The notes: generated from the sequence alone by a model not told the origin. Numbered from the stretch's first letter, positions 1 through 10,975 are shown. The stretch: 28,771 nt of DNA from Acidobacteriota bacterium (GCA_947465645.1 CANIBQ010000065.1:1-28771), one strand, 5' to 3'. Program-made: numbers and translations.

Positions 1-1
1 G

Positions 2-886
2 GCGTACGCCGCCTTGTACGTCAACCGCAAGGCGATCGAGGTGCATCAGGCGAGCGTCGACCTGCTGCGGCAGTTCGCAGACGTCTCGGTGATCCAGTAT
101 TCGGCCGGGCGACGCTCGCAGCCGGACGCGCTCAGGGCGATCGTCGAGGTGTCGAAGCTGCACGAGGATCTGGTGATGTTCGAGGAAGGCGCGGAGCTGG
201 CGGCGGCACAGCTCAACACCCTGCTGAACCGCGCGCCCGGGGCGCCGGTCGGTCCGCTCGAAGAGCCTGGCGAGTTGCTGCTGGTGCCGACGGCGGAAGA
301 ACTTCAGGAGCAGGCGATCCGCCGGCATCCAGGCGTGCGGGGCGCGCAGCTGGCGCTCGAACGGGCGGAAGCGTTGCTCGCGGTCGTCAACCGCGACTAC
401 AAGCCGGATTTCACCGTCGGCGGAGGATACATGCTGATGCCGCGCGATCGCGATGCCTGGACCGCGTCGATCGGGATCACCTGGCCGACCGCCCGATGGG
501 CGAGGGGCCGTCTCGATGCGCAGAAAGCCGAAGCGACGGCCGCCGTCGAGGCGGTGCGCGCGGAGCGGCAGGTGGCCGAGAGCCAGGTTCGACTGGCGGT
601 GCAGCAAAGCTACATCCGGGTGAAGTCGGCCGAGCGCCGGGCTTTGCTCCTGCGGACCAGCGTTCTGCCTCAGTCGCGCCAGGCGCTCGAAGTGTCCCGG
701 GTGGCGTACCAGGCCGACCGAGGGGATATTCTCGCGCTCATCGACACGCGGCGCATGGTGCTCGACGCCCAGATGGGGTACTACCGTGCCCTGAGCGACC
801 TCGCGCAGGCGCGCGCCGATCTCGAGCGTGCGGTGGGCGACGACCTGCCGCCGGACGCGAGCCGCCCAATCGACGGTGGCAAGTGA
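2..886 (+). CDS. Outer-membrane efflux channel (TolC/CusC family), 5'-truncated by window edge
   Basis: This is the C-terminal part of an outer-membrane factor for a tripartite RND efflux pump; the reading frame is open from base 2, so the start lies outside the window. About 295 residues are visible. They are rich in Ala, Glu, Arg and Leu with long helical, coiled-coil-like stretches (for example the ALERAEALLAVV and AEATAAVEAVRAERQVAESQ regions) and end in a second helical pair with YYRALSDLAQARADLERAVG, which is typical of the TolC-fold repeat. In the family, a trimer forms the channel through the outer membrane and periplasm. Its stop codon overlaps the GTG start of the adaptor gene (GTGA at 883-886), so the two are translationally coupled. 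Assignment to the metal-efflux branch rests on the CusB and CusA neighbours. The family is clear; the substrate is inferred. Confidence 0.9.
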   Translation, partial: AYAALYVNRKAIEVHQASVDLLRQFADVSVIQYSAGRRSQPDALRAIVEVSKLHEDLVMFEEGAELAAAQLNTLLNRAPGAPVGPLEEPGELLLVPTAEELQEQAIRRHPGVRGAQLALERAEALLAVVNRDYKPDFTVGGGYMLMPRDRDAWTASIGITWPTARWARGRLDAQKAEATAAVEAVRAERQVAESQVRLAVQQSYIRVKSAERRALLLRTSVLPQSRQALEVSRVAYQADRGDILALIDTRRMVLDAQMGYYRALSDLAQARADLERAVGDDLPPDASRPIDGGK

Positions 887-2421
887 GACTCGACGTGCCT
901 GTTCAACGCCGCCTCGATGTCATCGCCGCCGTCGTGACCCTGCTCGCGGTCGCCGGCGTGCTCGCGTATGTGTTTCGCGACCGCGTCGGCATGATTCCCG
1001 GCGCGATGCGTGACATCACCGCGGAACAGACCCCCGCCCCTCAGGCGGGCGGACCGGAGGCGCGGGGCCCGGTCACGATCGACGCACAGCGCCAGCAGTT
1101 GATCGGGGTCCGCACCGAGGTTGTGACGCGGACGCCGATCGCCCCGACGATCCGGGCCACGGGCATGGTGCGCTATGACGAAACCCGGCTGACAGAGGTG
1201 AACGTCAAGCTCGATGGATACATCCGCGATCTCTATGTCGACTCCACCGGACAACCGGTCGCGCGCGGACAGCGCCTCTTCACGTTGTTCAGTCCGGATC
1301 TTGTCGCGACGCAGAACGAGTACCTGCTCGCGCTGAAGACGCGGGATGAGCTCGCGGCATCCCAGGCCACCGAGGCTCGCGAGTATGCCGAGCGCCTGGC
1401 CGCGGCCGCCCGGCAGCGGATGGCGCAGTGGGACCTTCCCGAGGACCAGATGCGTGCGCTCGAAGAGTCGCGGCAGCCGATGGCGGCCGTCACGTTCCCC
1501 TCGCCGGCCGCGGGGTTCGTCATCGAGAAGCAGGCGGTCAAAGGCATGCACGTCACGCCAGGACAGCCGCTCTACACAATCGCGGACCTCAGCGTGGTCT
1601 GGGTCGAGGCCGACGTCTACGAGCGTGACGTGTCGAGCGTGCGGGTCGGCACGCCTGCGAGCGTCACGCTCGACGCCTATCCGGGTGAACCGTTCGCCGG
1701 CCGCGCCATCTACATCTATCCCTACGTCGAGGAAAAGAGCCGCACCATCAAAATACGCTTCCAGTTGCCGAACGCGCGAGGACGCCTCAAGCCGGGGATG
1801 TACGCGAACGTCGAGCTCCAGAGCGCCAGCCGCATCGGCCTGACCGTGCCGGCCGACGCGGTGCTCGACTCCGGCGCCCAGCAGGTGATCTTTGTCGCGC
1901 AAGGCGAGGGACGCTTCACGCCACGCGCCGTAGAGATCGGCACGCGCCTCGGCGATCGGATTGAAATCATCGACGGCCTCAAGGAAGGAGAGCAGGTGGC
2001 GACCAGTGCCACGTTCTTCCTCGACTCCGAAAGCCAGCTTCGCGCCGGGTTGCAGAACTACCATGCACCTGCCGCAGCCGCTGGCGGGGGGGCGGCACCG
2101 GCCACGTCGGCGATCGACATCGTGTTCCAGGCCCAGCCCGATCCGGCGAGGACCGGCGACAACACCTTCGAGGTCCGCGTGAACGACGCGTCCGGCGCCC
2201 CGGTGACCGGCGCGGACGTCGTGGTGCAACTCTTCATGCCGGCGATGCCGACGATGAACATGCCGCCGATGCGGAATGAGGCCAAGCTGCCGCCGGTGGG
2301 CGGCGGGGTGTATCGAGGGCCGGGGCAGGTGATGATGGCCGGCCGGTGGGACGTGACCGTGACGGTGACCAAAGACGGCCAGCGTCTCGCCAGCGCGCCG
2401 TTCGCACTCGTGGCGAGATAA
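883..2421 (+). CDS. cusB: CusB-like RND periplasmic adaptor with C-terminal YtkA-like domain
   Basis: This is the membrane-fusion subunit that links the RND pump to the outer-membrane channel in the periplasm. The GTG start at 883 overlaps the upstream stop and gives 512 residues. An N-terminal membrane anchor spans about residues 12-30. Barrel-sandwich and lipoyl halves flank a helical hairpin (roughly residues 90-250, with GYIRDLYV and PLYTIADLSVVWVEADV), followed by beta-barrel and membrane-proximal domains (to about residue 410). After a low-complexity Ala/Gly linker, residues about 420-512 form an extra immunoglobulin-like domain of YtkA/FixH type with the Met-rich stretch LFMPAMPTMNMPPM and a later QVMMAGRW. 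The classical E. coli CusB lacks this domain. I infer that the Met cluster could bind Cu(I) or Ag(I) and act as a built-in metallochaperone. The next gene follows after 7 bp. Confidence 0.92.
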   Translation: MRLDVPVQRRLDVIAAVVTLLAVAGVLAYVFRDRVGMIPGAMRDITAEQTPAPQAGGPEARGPVTIDAQRQQLIGVRTEVVTRTPIAPTIRATGMVRYDETRLTEVNVKLDGYIRDLYVDSTGQPVARGQRLFTLFSPDLVATQNEYLLALKTRDELAASQATEAREYAERLAAAARQRMAQWDLPEDQMRALEESRQPMAAVTFPSPAAGFVIEKQAVKGMHVTPGQPLYTIADLSVVWVEADVYERDVSSVRVGTPASVTLDAYPGEPFAGRAIYIYPYVEEKSRTIKIRFQLPNARGRLKPGMYANVELQSASRIGLTVPADAVLDSGAQQVIFVAQGEGRFTPRAVEIGTRLGDRIEIIDGLKEGEQVATSATFFLDSESQLRAGLQNYHAPAAAAGGGAAPATSAIDIVFQAQPDPARTGDNTFEVRVNDASGAPVTGADVVVQLFMPAMPTMNMPPMRNEAKLPPVGGGVYRGPGQVMMAGRWDVTVTVTKDGQRLASAPFALVAR

Positions 2422-2428
2422 CACGACA

Positions 2429-5400
2429 GTGATCGGATACGTCATCGACTGGTGCGCGCGCAACCGCTTCCTGGTCCTGACCGGGGCGGTCGTCCTGACG
2501 CTGTGGGGCGTCTGGGCGATGAGGACGACGCCTGTCGATGCGGTGCCCGATATCTCGGACGTTCAAGTGATCGTGTCGACCGACTGGGAGGGACGAAGTC
2601 CGGACCTGATCGAGGATCAGATCACCTATCCGATCGTGTCGGCCCTCATCTCGACGCCCAACGTCAAGAGCGTGCGCGGATTCACCGACTTCGGCATCTC
2701 CTACGTCTACGTCATCTTCGAGGACGGCACGGACATGTACTGGGCGCGCAGCCGTGTCGTCGAGTACCTGCAGGGGATACGAGGTCAGCTGCCGGAGGGC
2801 GTGAATCCGGTCATCGGGCCCGACGCCACCGGTGTCGGGTGGGTGTTCGAGTACGCGATCGTCGACGAGTCCGGGCAGCACGACCTCGCGGAGCTCCGCT
2901 CGTTCCAGGACTGGTATCTGCGGTACTGGCTGGCATCGGTGCCGGGCGTCGCCGAGGTGGCGAGCATCGGCGGCTTCGTGCAGCAGTATCAGGTCACGCT
3001 CGACCCGGCCCGGCTGGCCGCCTACGACCTTGGCGTCCGGGACGTGGTGCGCGCCATCAAGGCCAGCAACAACGAGGTCGAGGGGCGGCTCCTCGAGTTC
3101 GCCGGCCGCGAATACATGGTGCGCGGTCGCGGATACCTGACGTCGATCGCCGACATCGAGCAGGTGTCGCTCGGCACCAACCCCCGCGGCACGCCTGTCA
3201 CGGTCGGGGACGTCGCCCAGGTGCGCCTCGGGCCTGACATCCGCCGCGGGGTCGCCGAGCTCGACGGCAAAGGCGAGGTCGTCGGCGGGATTATCGTCAT
3301 GCGCTTCGGCGAAAACGCGCTGAACGTGATCAACCGCGTGAAGGCGAAGCTGGAGGAGGTGCGCGGCTCGATGCCCCCCGGGGTGACGATCGTGCCGACC
3401 TACGATCGCTCGTCGCTGATCGACGCATCGATCTCGAACCTGCGTCGGACGCTGATCGAGGAGGCGGCGGTCGTCTCGCTGGTGATCGTCGTGTTTCTCT
3501 TTCATTTTCGATCGGCGCTGATTCCGATCCTGACGTTGCCGATCGCCGTCCTCGCGGCGTTCATTCCCATGTCCTACCTCGGGGTGACGTCGAACATCAT
3601 GTCGCTCGGCGGACTCGCGCTCGCGATCGGGGTGCTGGTCGATGCCTCGATCGTGATGGTCGAGAACGCCTATCGCCAGGTGTCCGAGCCGGGCAGCGGA
3701 CAGGCGGTGCCGCGTGAAGAGCAATCGCGAGTGGTGATCGCCTCGGCGAAGCAGGTCGGCCGTGCGATCTTCTTCTCGCTCGCGATCATCATCGTCTCGT
3801 TCGCGCCGGTCTTCCTGCTCGAGGCGCAGGAAGGGCGGATGTTCCGTCCGCTGGCGTTTACCAAGACGTTCGCCATGGCAGCCGCGGCGCTACTGTCGAT
3901 CACGCTGGTGCCGGTGCTGATGACGATCTTCATCAGGGGAAGGCGCCTGCGGCCGGAATCGGCGAATCCGATGTCCAGGTTCTTCACGCTGCTGTATGCG
4001 CCGGTGTTGCGGCTCGCGCTGCGATGGAGGTGGGCGGCCCTCGCGATCAATGTTGCGGTGGTGCCGCTGACCGTGCCGCTGGTGTTCTCGATCGGCAGCG
4101 AGTTCATGCCGCCGCTGTATGAGGGGGCGATGCTCTACATGCCGACCTCGCCACCCGGCCTGTCGATCACCGAGTCGACGCGGCTGCTGCAGGTGCAGGA
4201 CAAGGTGCTGCGTGAATTCCCGGAGGTCGAGCGCGTGTTCGGCACCGTCGGGCGCGGGAGCAGCGCCACCGACAACTCGCCGATGGGGATGGTCAACACC
4301 ACCATCACCCTGAAGCCACGCGAACAGTGGCGCGCCGGGATGACACCCGAGCGCCTCCAGGCCGAGATGGACGCCGCGCTCCAGTTTCCCGGATTCCCGA
4401 ATGTCTGGACGCAGCCGGTCCGCAACCGCCTCGACATGCTGCTGACCGGGATCAAGACGCCGGTCGGCATCAAGATCTTCGGCGCCGATCTGAAGGTGAT
4501 CGAAGGCCTCGGCCAGGATGTCGAGCGATCGCTGCAGCGGGTGGCAGGCACGCGCAGCGTCTATGCGGAGCGCGTGACGCAGGGCTACTTCACGGACATT
4601 CACATCGACCGGGCCGCCATCGCCCGGTACGGGCTGTCGATCGAGGACGTCCAGGACGTCATCCAGGCGGCGCTCGGCGGCGCAAACGTGACCCGCACCA
4701 TCGAAGGACGCGAGCGTTATCCCGTCAACGTCCGGTACGAGCGCGACTTTCGCGAAAGCCTGCCCAGCCTGGAGCGTGTGCTCGTCAAGTCGCCCTCGGG
4801 GGCACAGATTCCGCTCGGGCAGCTGGCGAAGATTGCGTTGGCCACCGGCCCCGCGATGATTCGCGATGAAAACGCCCAACTGGCGGGCTACGTGTACGTG
4901 GATACGGCGACCCGCGACATCGGCGGCTACGTCGACCGGGCGAAGCAGGCGATCGCCGCGGACGTGAAGCTGCCGCCTGGCTACACGCTGCAGTGGACCG
5001 GCCAGTACGAATTTCAGGTCCGGGCGCGCGAGCGGCTGCGGATCCTGATTCCCATCGTCTTCTTCATTATCTTCATCCTCCTCTACATGACGTTTCATTC
5101 GGCGTCGGAAGCGGCGATCGTGATGCTGTCGGTGATCTATGCGATGACCGGCGGCATCATCCTGCAGTGGCTGCTCGGCTACAACTTCTCGGTGGCGGTA
5201 TGGGTGGGCTATATCGCGCTGTACGGCGTGGCCGTGCAGACGGGCGTGGTGATGGTCGTGTACCTGCATGAAGCGCTCGACCAGCGCCTCCGCCGCGGCG
5301 GAGAGATGACCGAACAGGATATCTGGCAGGCGACGGTCGATGGCTCCGTGCTGCGGCTGCGCCCGAAGCTGATGACCGTGACGGTCGTGATGGCCAGCCT

Positions 5401-5584
5401 GATCCCGATCATGTGGAGCACAGGCGTCGGCGCCGATGTCATGAAGCCGATCGCGGCGCCGATCATCGGCGGCATGATCACTTCGACGATTCATGTCCTG
5501 ATCATCACGCCGGTGATCTTCTACCTCCTCAAGACGCGCGCGCTTCGAAGGGGCACGCTCGCCGCATCCGGCATGACGTCGTGA
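2429..5584 (+). CDS. cusA: CusA-like heavy-metal RND efflux pump (Cu(I)/Ag(I) type)
   Basis: This is the inner-membrane proton-driven pump of a CusCBA-type complex. The GTG start gives 1051 residues, full length for the family. It has one N-terminal TM helix (about residues 11-30), a first periplasmic domain, TM2-6 (about 340-500), a second periplasmic domain, and TM8-12 (about 870-1040). The TM4 segment has VLVDASIVMVENA, placing Asp405 and Glu412 at the same numbers as the proton-relay residues of E. coli CusA. Met571 (LYMPTSPPG), Met621 (MGMVNTT) and Met670 (NRLDMLLTG) sit two residues before E. coli Met573, Met623 and Met672, so the whole Met triad appears kept. This supports monovalent copper/silver rather than Zn/Co/Cd transport. 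The E. coli numbers are from memory. The stop overlaps the next GTG start. Confidence 0.96.
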   Translation: MIGYVIDWCARNRFLVLTGAVVLTLWGVWAMRTTPVDAVPDISDVQVIVSTDWEGRSPDLIEDQITYPIVSALISTPNVKSVRGFTDFGISYVYVIFEDGTDMYWARSRVVEYLQGIRGQLPEGVNPVIGPDATGVGWVFEYAIVDESGQHDLAELRSFQDWYLRYWLASVPGVAEVASIGGFVQQYQVTLDPARLAAYDLGVRDVVRAIKASNNEVEGRLLEFAGREYMVRGRGYLTSIADIEQVSLGTNPRGTPVTVGDVAQVRLGPDIRRGVAELDGKGEVVGGIIVMRFGENALNVINRVKAKLEEVRGSMPPGVTIVPTYDRSSLIDASISNLRRTLIEEAAVVSLVIVVFLFHFRSALIPILTLPIAVLAAFIPMSYLGVTSNIMSLGGLALAIGVLVDASIVMVENAYRQVSEPGSGQAVPREEQSRVVIASAKQVGRAIFFSLAIIIVSFAPVFLLEAQEGRMFRPLAFTKTFAMAAAALLSITLVPVLMTIFIRGRRLRPESANPMSRFFTLLYAPVLRLALRWRWAALAINVAVVPLTVPLVFSIGSEFMPPLYEGAMLYMPTSPPGLSITESTRLLQVQDKVLREFPEVERVFGTVGRGSSATDNSPMGMVNTTITLKPREQWRAGMTPERLQAEMDAALQFPGFPNVWTQPVRNRLDMLLTGIKTPVGIKIFGADLKVIEGLGQDVERSLQRVAGTRSVYAERVTQGYFTDIHIDRAAIARYGLSIEDVQDVIQAALGGANVTRTIEGRERYPVNVRYERDFRESLPSLERVLVKSPSGAQIPLGQLAKIALATGPAMIRDENAQLAGYVYVDTATRDIGGYVDRAKQAIAADVKLPPGYTLQWTGQYEFQVRARERLRILIPIVFFIIFILLYMTFHSASEAAIVMLSVIYAMTGGIILQWLLGYNFSVAVWVGYIALYGVAVQTGVVMVVYLHEALDQRLRRGGEMTEQDIWQATVDGSVLRLRPKLMTVTVVMASLIPIMWSTGVGADVMKPIAAPIIGGMITSTIHVLIITPVIFYLLKTRALRRGTLAASGMTS

Positions 5585-7725
5585 GCCCGGGTGTCTCGCT
5601 CCTGGTGGCGCTCTGTCTGGCGATCGCGGTGCCGGCCAACGGAGCCCAGGCTCCGGCAGCCGTGGAGGTGCGCGTACGAAGCGCGACCGGTCCGGTGCCG
5701 GATGCCTCAGTCGTCATCAACGGCATGACCTACACCACCGATGACCTCGGAACCATGTCCGTCGCCGTGGCCGCGGGGTCAGTCGAGATCTCGGTGGTGA
5801 AGGAAGGATTCGCCCCCGCGACGGCTTCTGTTGAACTGAGCGCCGGCCAGCGTCAGCAGGTGCTTGTGGAACTCGAGACTGCGCCATCGGTCGAGGAGAC
5901 GGTGTCTGTGTCGGCGACCAGGACGGACGCGCGCCTCGAAGATCAGCCGATGCGGGTCGAGGTCCTCTCCCGGGACGAGATCGAGGAAAAAATGCTCATG
6001 ACGCCAGGAGACATCGTCATGATGCTGAACGAGATGGGTGGGATGCGGGTGCAGGCGACGTCGCCGTCGCTCGGGGCGGCCAGCGTCCGCATTCAGGGCA
6101 TGCGAGGGCGCTATACGCGATTTTTCTCCGACGGCCTGCCGCTCTTTGGTGACGTGGGTGGGCTCGGCCTCCTGCAGATTCCGCCGATGGATCTCGGTCA
6201 GGTCGAAGTCATCAAGGGTGTCGCGTCATCCCTGTACGGCGCAGGCGCGATGGGCGGCGTCGTGAACTTGATTTCACGACGTCCGGGTCCGGAGACCCAG
6301 CGGGAGTTCCTGTTGAACCGGTCGTCGAGAGGGGCGACCGATGCCGTCGCGTGGTACGCGACAGCGGCGAAGCCGGGCTGGGCTTTCACCCTGCTCGGGG
6401 GCGCCCACTGGCAAGAGATCACCGACGTCAACGCGGACGCGTGGGCAGACCTCCCGAGGTACTCGCGCGCGGTCGTCCGTCCCAGGGCGTTCTGGGACGG
6501 CGGCGGCGGGCGGACGTTCTTCGCGACCGTGGGCGTGACGGCGGAAGATCGCCATGGCGGCGCAATGCCGGGTGAGATGCGTCCGGCGGCTGCCGTGAAC
6601 TACGTCGAAGCCCTCCAGACCCGCCGCATCGACGGCGGTGCGGTCGGTCAGATTCTCTTCCGCGAGCGGTACCTCGTGCGCGCACGCGGCGCGTTATCGC
6701 AGCAACGTCATCACCATCGGTTCGGAGAGATCCGTGAGCGCGATACCCATCACACCGCTTTCGGCGAGGTCACGCTCCGGGCGGCAGCCGGACGGCTCAC
6801 ATGGGTCGGAGGTGTCGCGGTCGAGGAGGATCGGTACCAGCCTCGCGACCTCGGGCAATTTGCGTACGACTTCGTCGTCCCGGGTGTCTTTGGCCAGGGA
6901 GATGCCGAACTCGCCAGGTGGGTGTCGGTCAGCGCGAGCGCACGCCTGGATCGTCACAGCCAGTACGGCACGTTCTTCAGCCCGCGCCTGGCCGCGCTGC
7001 TGCGTTCAGGGCGGTGGAGCAGCCGGGTGTCGGCAGGCACGGGCTTCCTGGGTTCGTCGCCGTTGACCGAAGAAACCGAAGCGATCGGGTTGACGCGCCT
7101 TGTCATTCCGCGTCCGCTCAGGGCCGAGGAGGGGCGAAGCGCGTCGCTCGATCTCACCCGGACCGACGGTCCGTTGTCTTACACCGTCATGCTGTTCGCG
7201 TCGCGGGTCGCTCATCCCATCGACGTCGATCCGTCACAGGGCCTCGTGTTGGCGAACCTGGCCGAGCCGACGACCAATACCGGCGTTGAAGTACTGGGAA
7301 CGCTGCGCCGCGAGCCCTACTCGGCAACCGCGACCTACACCTACGTCCGCCCCCGCGAATTCAACGGGCACGTGTATCGGGACAGTCCGCTCACGCCTCG
7401 CCACAGCGCCAGCGTTGTTGGAATGTGGGAACGGGAAGACGTTGGCAGGGCCGGCGTCGAGTTCTACTACACCGGCGTGCAGCGCCTGGAAGAAAACCCG
7501 TACCGCGACACCAGCGAGCCGTACCTCATCGTCGGCCTGCTGGCCGAGCGGCAGTTCGGTCGTCTCAGGCTCTTCGTCAACGGAGAAAACCTCACTGGCG
7601 TCCGGCAAACGCGGTGGAGTCCGCTGGTCAGGCCGGAACGGGCGCAGGATGGCCGATGGACCGTCGATGCATGGGCTCCGCTTGAAGGGCGCAACGTCAA
7701 TGGCGGGGTGAGAGTACGGTTCTAA
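5581..7725 (+). CDS. TonB-dependent receptor with N-terminal carboxypeptidase-regulatory-like domain
   Basis: This is an outer-membrane gated barrel that normally imports a ligand using TonB energy. The GTG start at 5581 overlaps the cusA stop (GTGA) and gives 714 residues; a longer upstream frame is ignored because it only reads cusA out of frame. A signal peptide (residues about 1-23) is followed by a beta-sandwich domain (about 27-98, VRSATGPVPDASVVINGMTY), a TonB-box-like EETVSVSATR (105-114), a plug domain with VRIQGMRGRY and VIKGVASSLYGAGAMGGVVN, and a 22-strand-type barrel ending in GGVRVRF. The plug start is Met-rich (Met at 138, 140, 147, 148, 152, 155). Its place in a copper-efflux operon suggests copper or a copper complex as ligand, as for OprC-like receptors, but this is inference; an unrelated ligand is possible. 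Confidence 0.92.
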   Translation: MSPGVSLLVALCLAIAVPANGAQAPAAVEVRVRSATGPVPDASVVINGMTYTTDDLGTMSVAVAAGSVEISVVKEGFAPATASVELSAGQRQQVLVELETAPSVEETVSVSATRTDARLEDQPMRVEVLSRDEIEEKMLMTPGDIVMMLNEMGGMRVQATSPSLGAASVRIQGMRGRYTRFFSDGLPLFGDVGGLGLLQIPPMDLGQVEVIKGVASSLYGAGAMGGVVNLISRRPGPETQREFLLNRSSRGATDAVAWYATAAKPGWAFTLLGGAHWQEITDVNADAWADLPRYSRAVVRPRAFWDGGGGRTFFATVGVTAEDRHGGAMPGEMRPAAAVNYVEALQTRRIDGGAVGQILFRERYLVRARGALSQQRHHHRFGEIRERDTHHTAFGEVTLRAAAGRLTWVGGVAVEEDRYQPRDLGQFAYDFVVPGVFGQGDAELARWVSVSASARLDRHSQYGTFFSPRLAALLRSGRWSSRVSAGTGFLGSSPLTEETEAIGLTRLVIPRPLRAEEGRSASLDLTRTDGPLSYTVMLFASRVAHPIDVDPSQGLVLANLAEPTTNTGVEVLGTLRREPYSATATYTYVRPREFNGHVYRDSPLTPRHSASVVGMWEREDVGRAGVEFYYTGVQRLEENPYRDTSEPYLIVGLLAERQFGRLRLFVNGENLTGVRQTRWSPLVRPERAQDGRWTVDAWAPLEGRNVNGGVRVRF

Positions 7726-7843
7726 TCGACGAAGAAGACGTGCATCACATCGATCCTGGCCTCGATGTCTCCACCGGCGTCCCGTTTCATTGTGGCGAGG
7801 TGCTGGCGTGGAGCCCTGTCCGGCGACGCCTATACTGATCGGC
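7726..7843. other. 118-bp gap between receptor gene and sigma-like gene
   Basis: This gap holds a weak inverted repeat (CATCGA at 7748-7753 and TCGATG at 7762-7767, 8-nt loop) that could end the upstream operon, but no T-tract follows. The right end carries the TATACT hexamer described separately. Confidence 0.35.
7831..7836 (+). promoter_or_regulatory. -10 element TATACT, leaderless-type spacing
   Basis: TATACT ends 7 bp before the ATG at 7844, so transcription would start at or next to the A of the start codon. There is no Shine-Dalgarno sequence between, and no TTGACA-like -35 at the usual distance. Confidence 0.6.
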
Positions 7844-8212
7844 ATGGACGAAGTACCCGCTGCCGGCAGCGAGCCGGAAGCGCCGGTGGCTCTGCTGCTG
7901 GAGAATCGCCGCGCATTTCTTCGATATCTGGAGCGCAAAGTGGGCGACCGCGCCATCGCTGAGGACATCCTGCAGGACGCCTTCACGAAGGTCGTCGCGG
8001 ATCCTGGGAAGGCACCCGCGGAAGCGCTCCTGGCTATCGAGGTCGGCGGCACGCCGGTCAAGGCCTATGCCGAGCAGAAGGGGTTGTCCGCCAGCAACGC
8101 CGCCGTGCGGGTGTTTCGAGCCCGCGAGGCGTTGAAGAGGCGCGTCACCGAATCGTGCGGCACGTGCGCCGAGCACGGATGCCTCAACTGCACCTGCCGT
8201 AGTCATCAGTAG
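7844..8212 (+). CDS. Internally truncated ECF-type sigma factor (regions 2.1-2.2 joined to region 4)
   Basis: This 122-residue protein begins like an ECF sigma factor: the N-terminal segment [20 protein letters not shown] then [12 protein letters not shown], covering region 2.1-2.2, which binds RNA polymerase core. It then jumps to region 4 ([37 protein letters not shown]), the -35-binding helix-turn-helix. The C-terminus carries the Cys-rich tail [14 protein letters not shown] known from a family of full-length ECF factors with the same ends. In such relatives, about 70-80 residues lie between these parts, including region 2.3-2.4 (-10 recognition and melting, usually with a WFYR motif) and the linker; here they are absent without a frameshift. 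The start is the ATG with the adjacent TATACT. It could be a decayed sigma factor or a shortened regulator that binds core polymerase or metal. No anti-sigma gene is adjacent. Confidence 0.75.
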   Translation: MDEVPAAGSEPEAPVALLLENRRAFLRYLERKVGDRAIAEDILQDAFTKVVADPGKAPAEALLAIEVGGTPVKAYAEQKGLSASNAAVRVFRAREALKRRVTESCGTCAEHGCLNCTCRSHQ

Positions 8213-8231
8213 TCCGCGGGGTGTAATGCCT

Positions 8232-8245
8232 CGCAGGGTCCTGCG
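8232..8245. repeat. Short palindrome upstream of YHS gene
   Basis: CGCAGG-GT-CCTGCG is a perfect 6-bp inverted repeat with a 2-nt centre, 40 bp upstream of the YHS start and inside the only gap between the sigma-like gene and the copper-ATPase pair. It may be an operator half-site pair or a hairpin; no known copper-regulator box is recognised. Confidence 0.35.
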
Positions 8246-8284
8246 TTATGCATGTAGAAAGCCCACTGCACAGGGAGGAGCATC

Positions 8285-8428
8285 ATGGAAAAGGACGTTG
8301 TCTGCGGAATGCAGGTCGATCCAGCCAAGGCCGCCGGGACGAGCGAGTACAACGGCAAGACCTATTACTTCTGCGCCAAGGCCTGCAAGGCCAAATTCGA
8401 CGCCAACCCGGCGCAGTACGCGAAGTAG
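8285..8428 (+). CDS. Small stand-alone YHS-domain protein
   Basis: This 47-residue gene starts at an ATG preceded by a strong ribosome site (GGGAGGAG, about 4-5 bp upstream). The protein is a single YHS domain: [13 protein letters not shown], then [16 protein letters not shown] and a PAQYAK end. The conserved Cys7, Cys30 and Cys34 are the likely metal ligands. YHS domains are common as small partners or fused modules of copper P-type ATPases and are thought to bind Cu(I). The ATPase encoded 43 bp downstream carries its own, different YHS domain. It is probably cytoplasmic and acts as a copper carrier for that ATPase; this role is inferred from domain and neighbourhood. It is easily missed because of its size. 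Confidence 0.88.
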   Translation: MEKDVVCGMQVDPAKAAGTSEYNGKTYYFCAKACKAKFDANPAQYAK

Positions 8429-8438
8429 AACCACTGAT

Positions 8439-8462
8439 CCGGGCCGGCTCGCGCCGGTCCGG
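8439..8462 (+). promoter_or_regulatory. Intercistronic hairpin between YHS gene and copA
   Basis: CCGGGCCGGC at 8439-8448 and GCCGGTCCGG at 8453-8462 can pair over 10 positions (one G-U in RNA) around a TCGC loop. The 3' arm runs into the GGGAG ribosome site of copA. There is no T-tract, so it looks more like an mRNA-processing, stability or translation-tuning hairpin than a full terminator. Confidence 0.5.
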
Positions 8463-8471
8463 GAGACAACG

Positions 8472-10955
<2,484 letters not shown>

Positions 10956-10962
10956 GTTTCGC

Positions 10963-10968
10963 TATACT
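10963..10968 (+). promoter_or_regulatory. -10 element TATACT, leaderless-type spacing
   Basis: TATACT ends 7 bp before the ATG at 10976, the same hexamer and spacing as before the sigma-like gene at 7844. It supports the ATG at 10976 over the GTG at 10952 as the start. Confidence 0.55.
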
Positions 10969-10975
10969 CAACGAG

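Noticed and set aside
781..2463. Long antisense open frame (560 codons) opposite the CusB gene
   Set aside because: It is a shadow of the real coding frame: the product is a His/Arg/Asp-rich string without domains, and the plus-strand frame encodes a clear adaptor protein.
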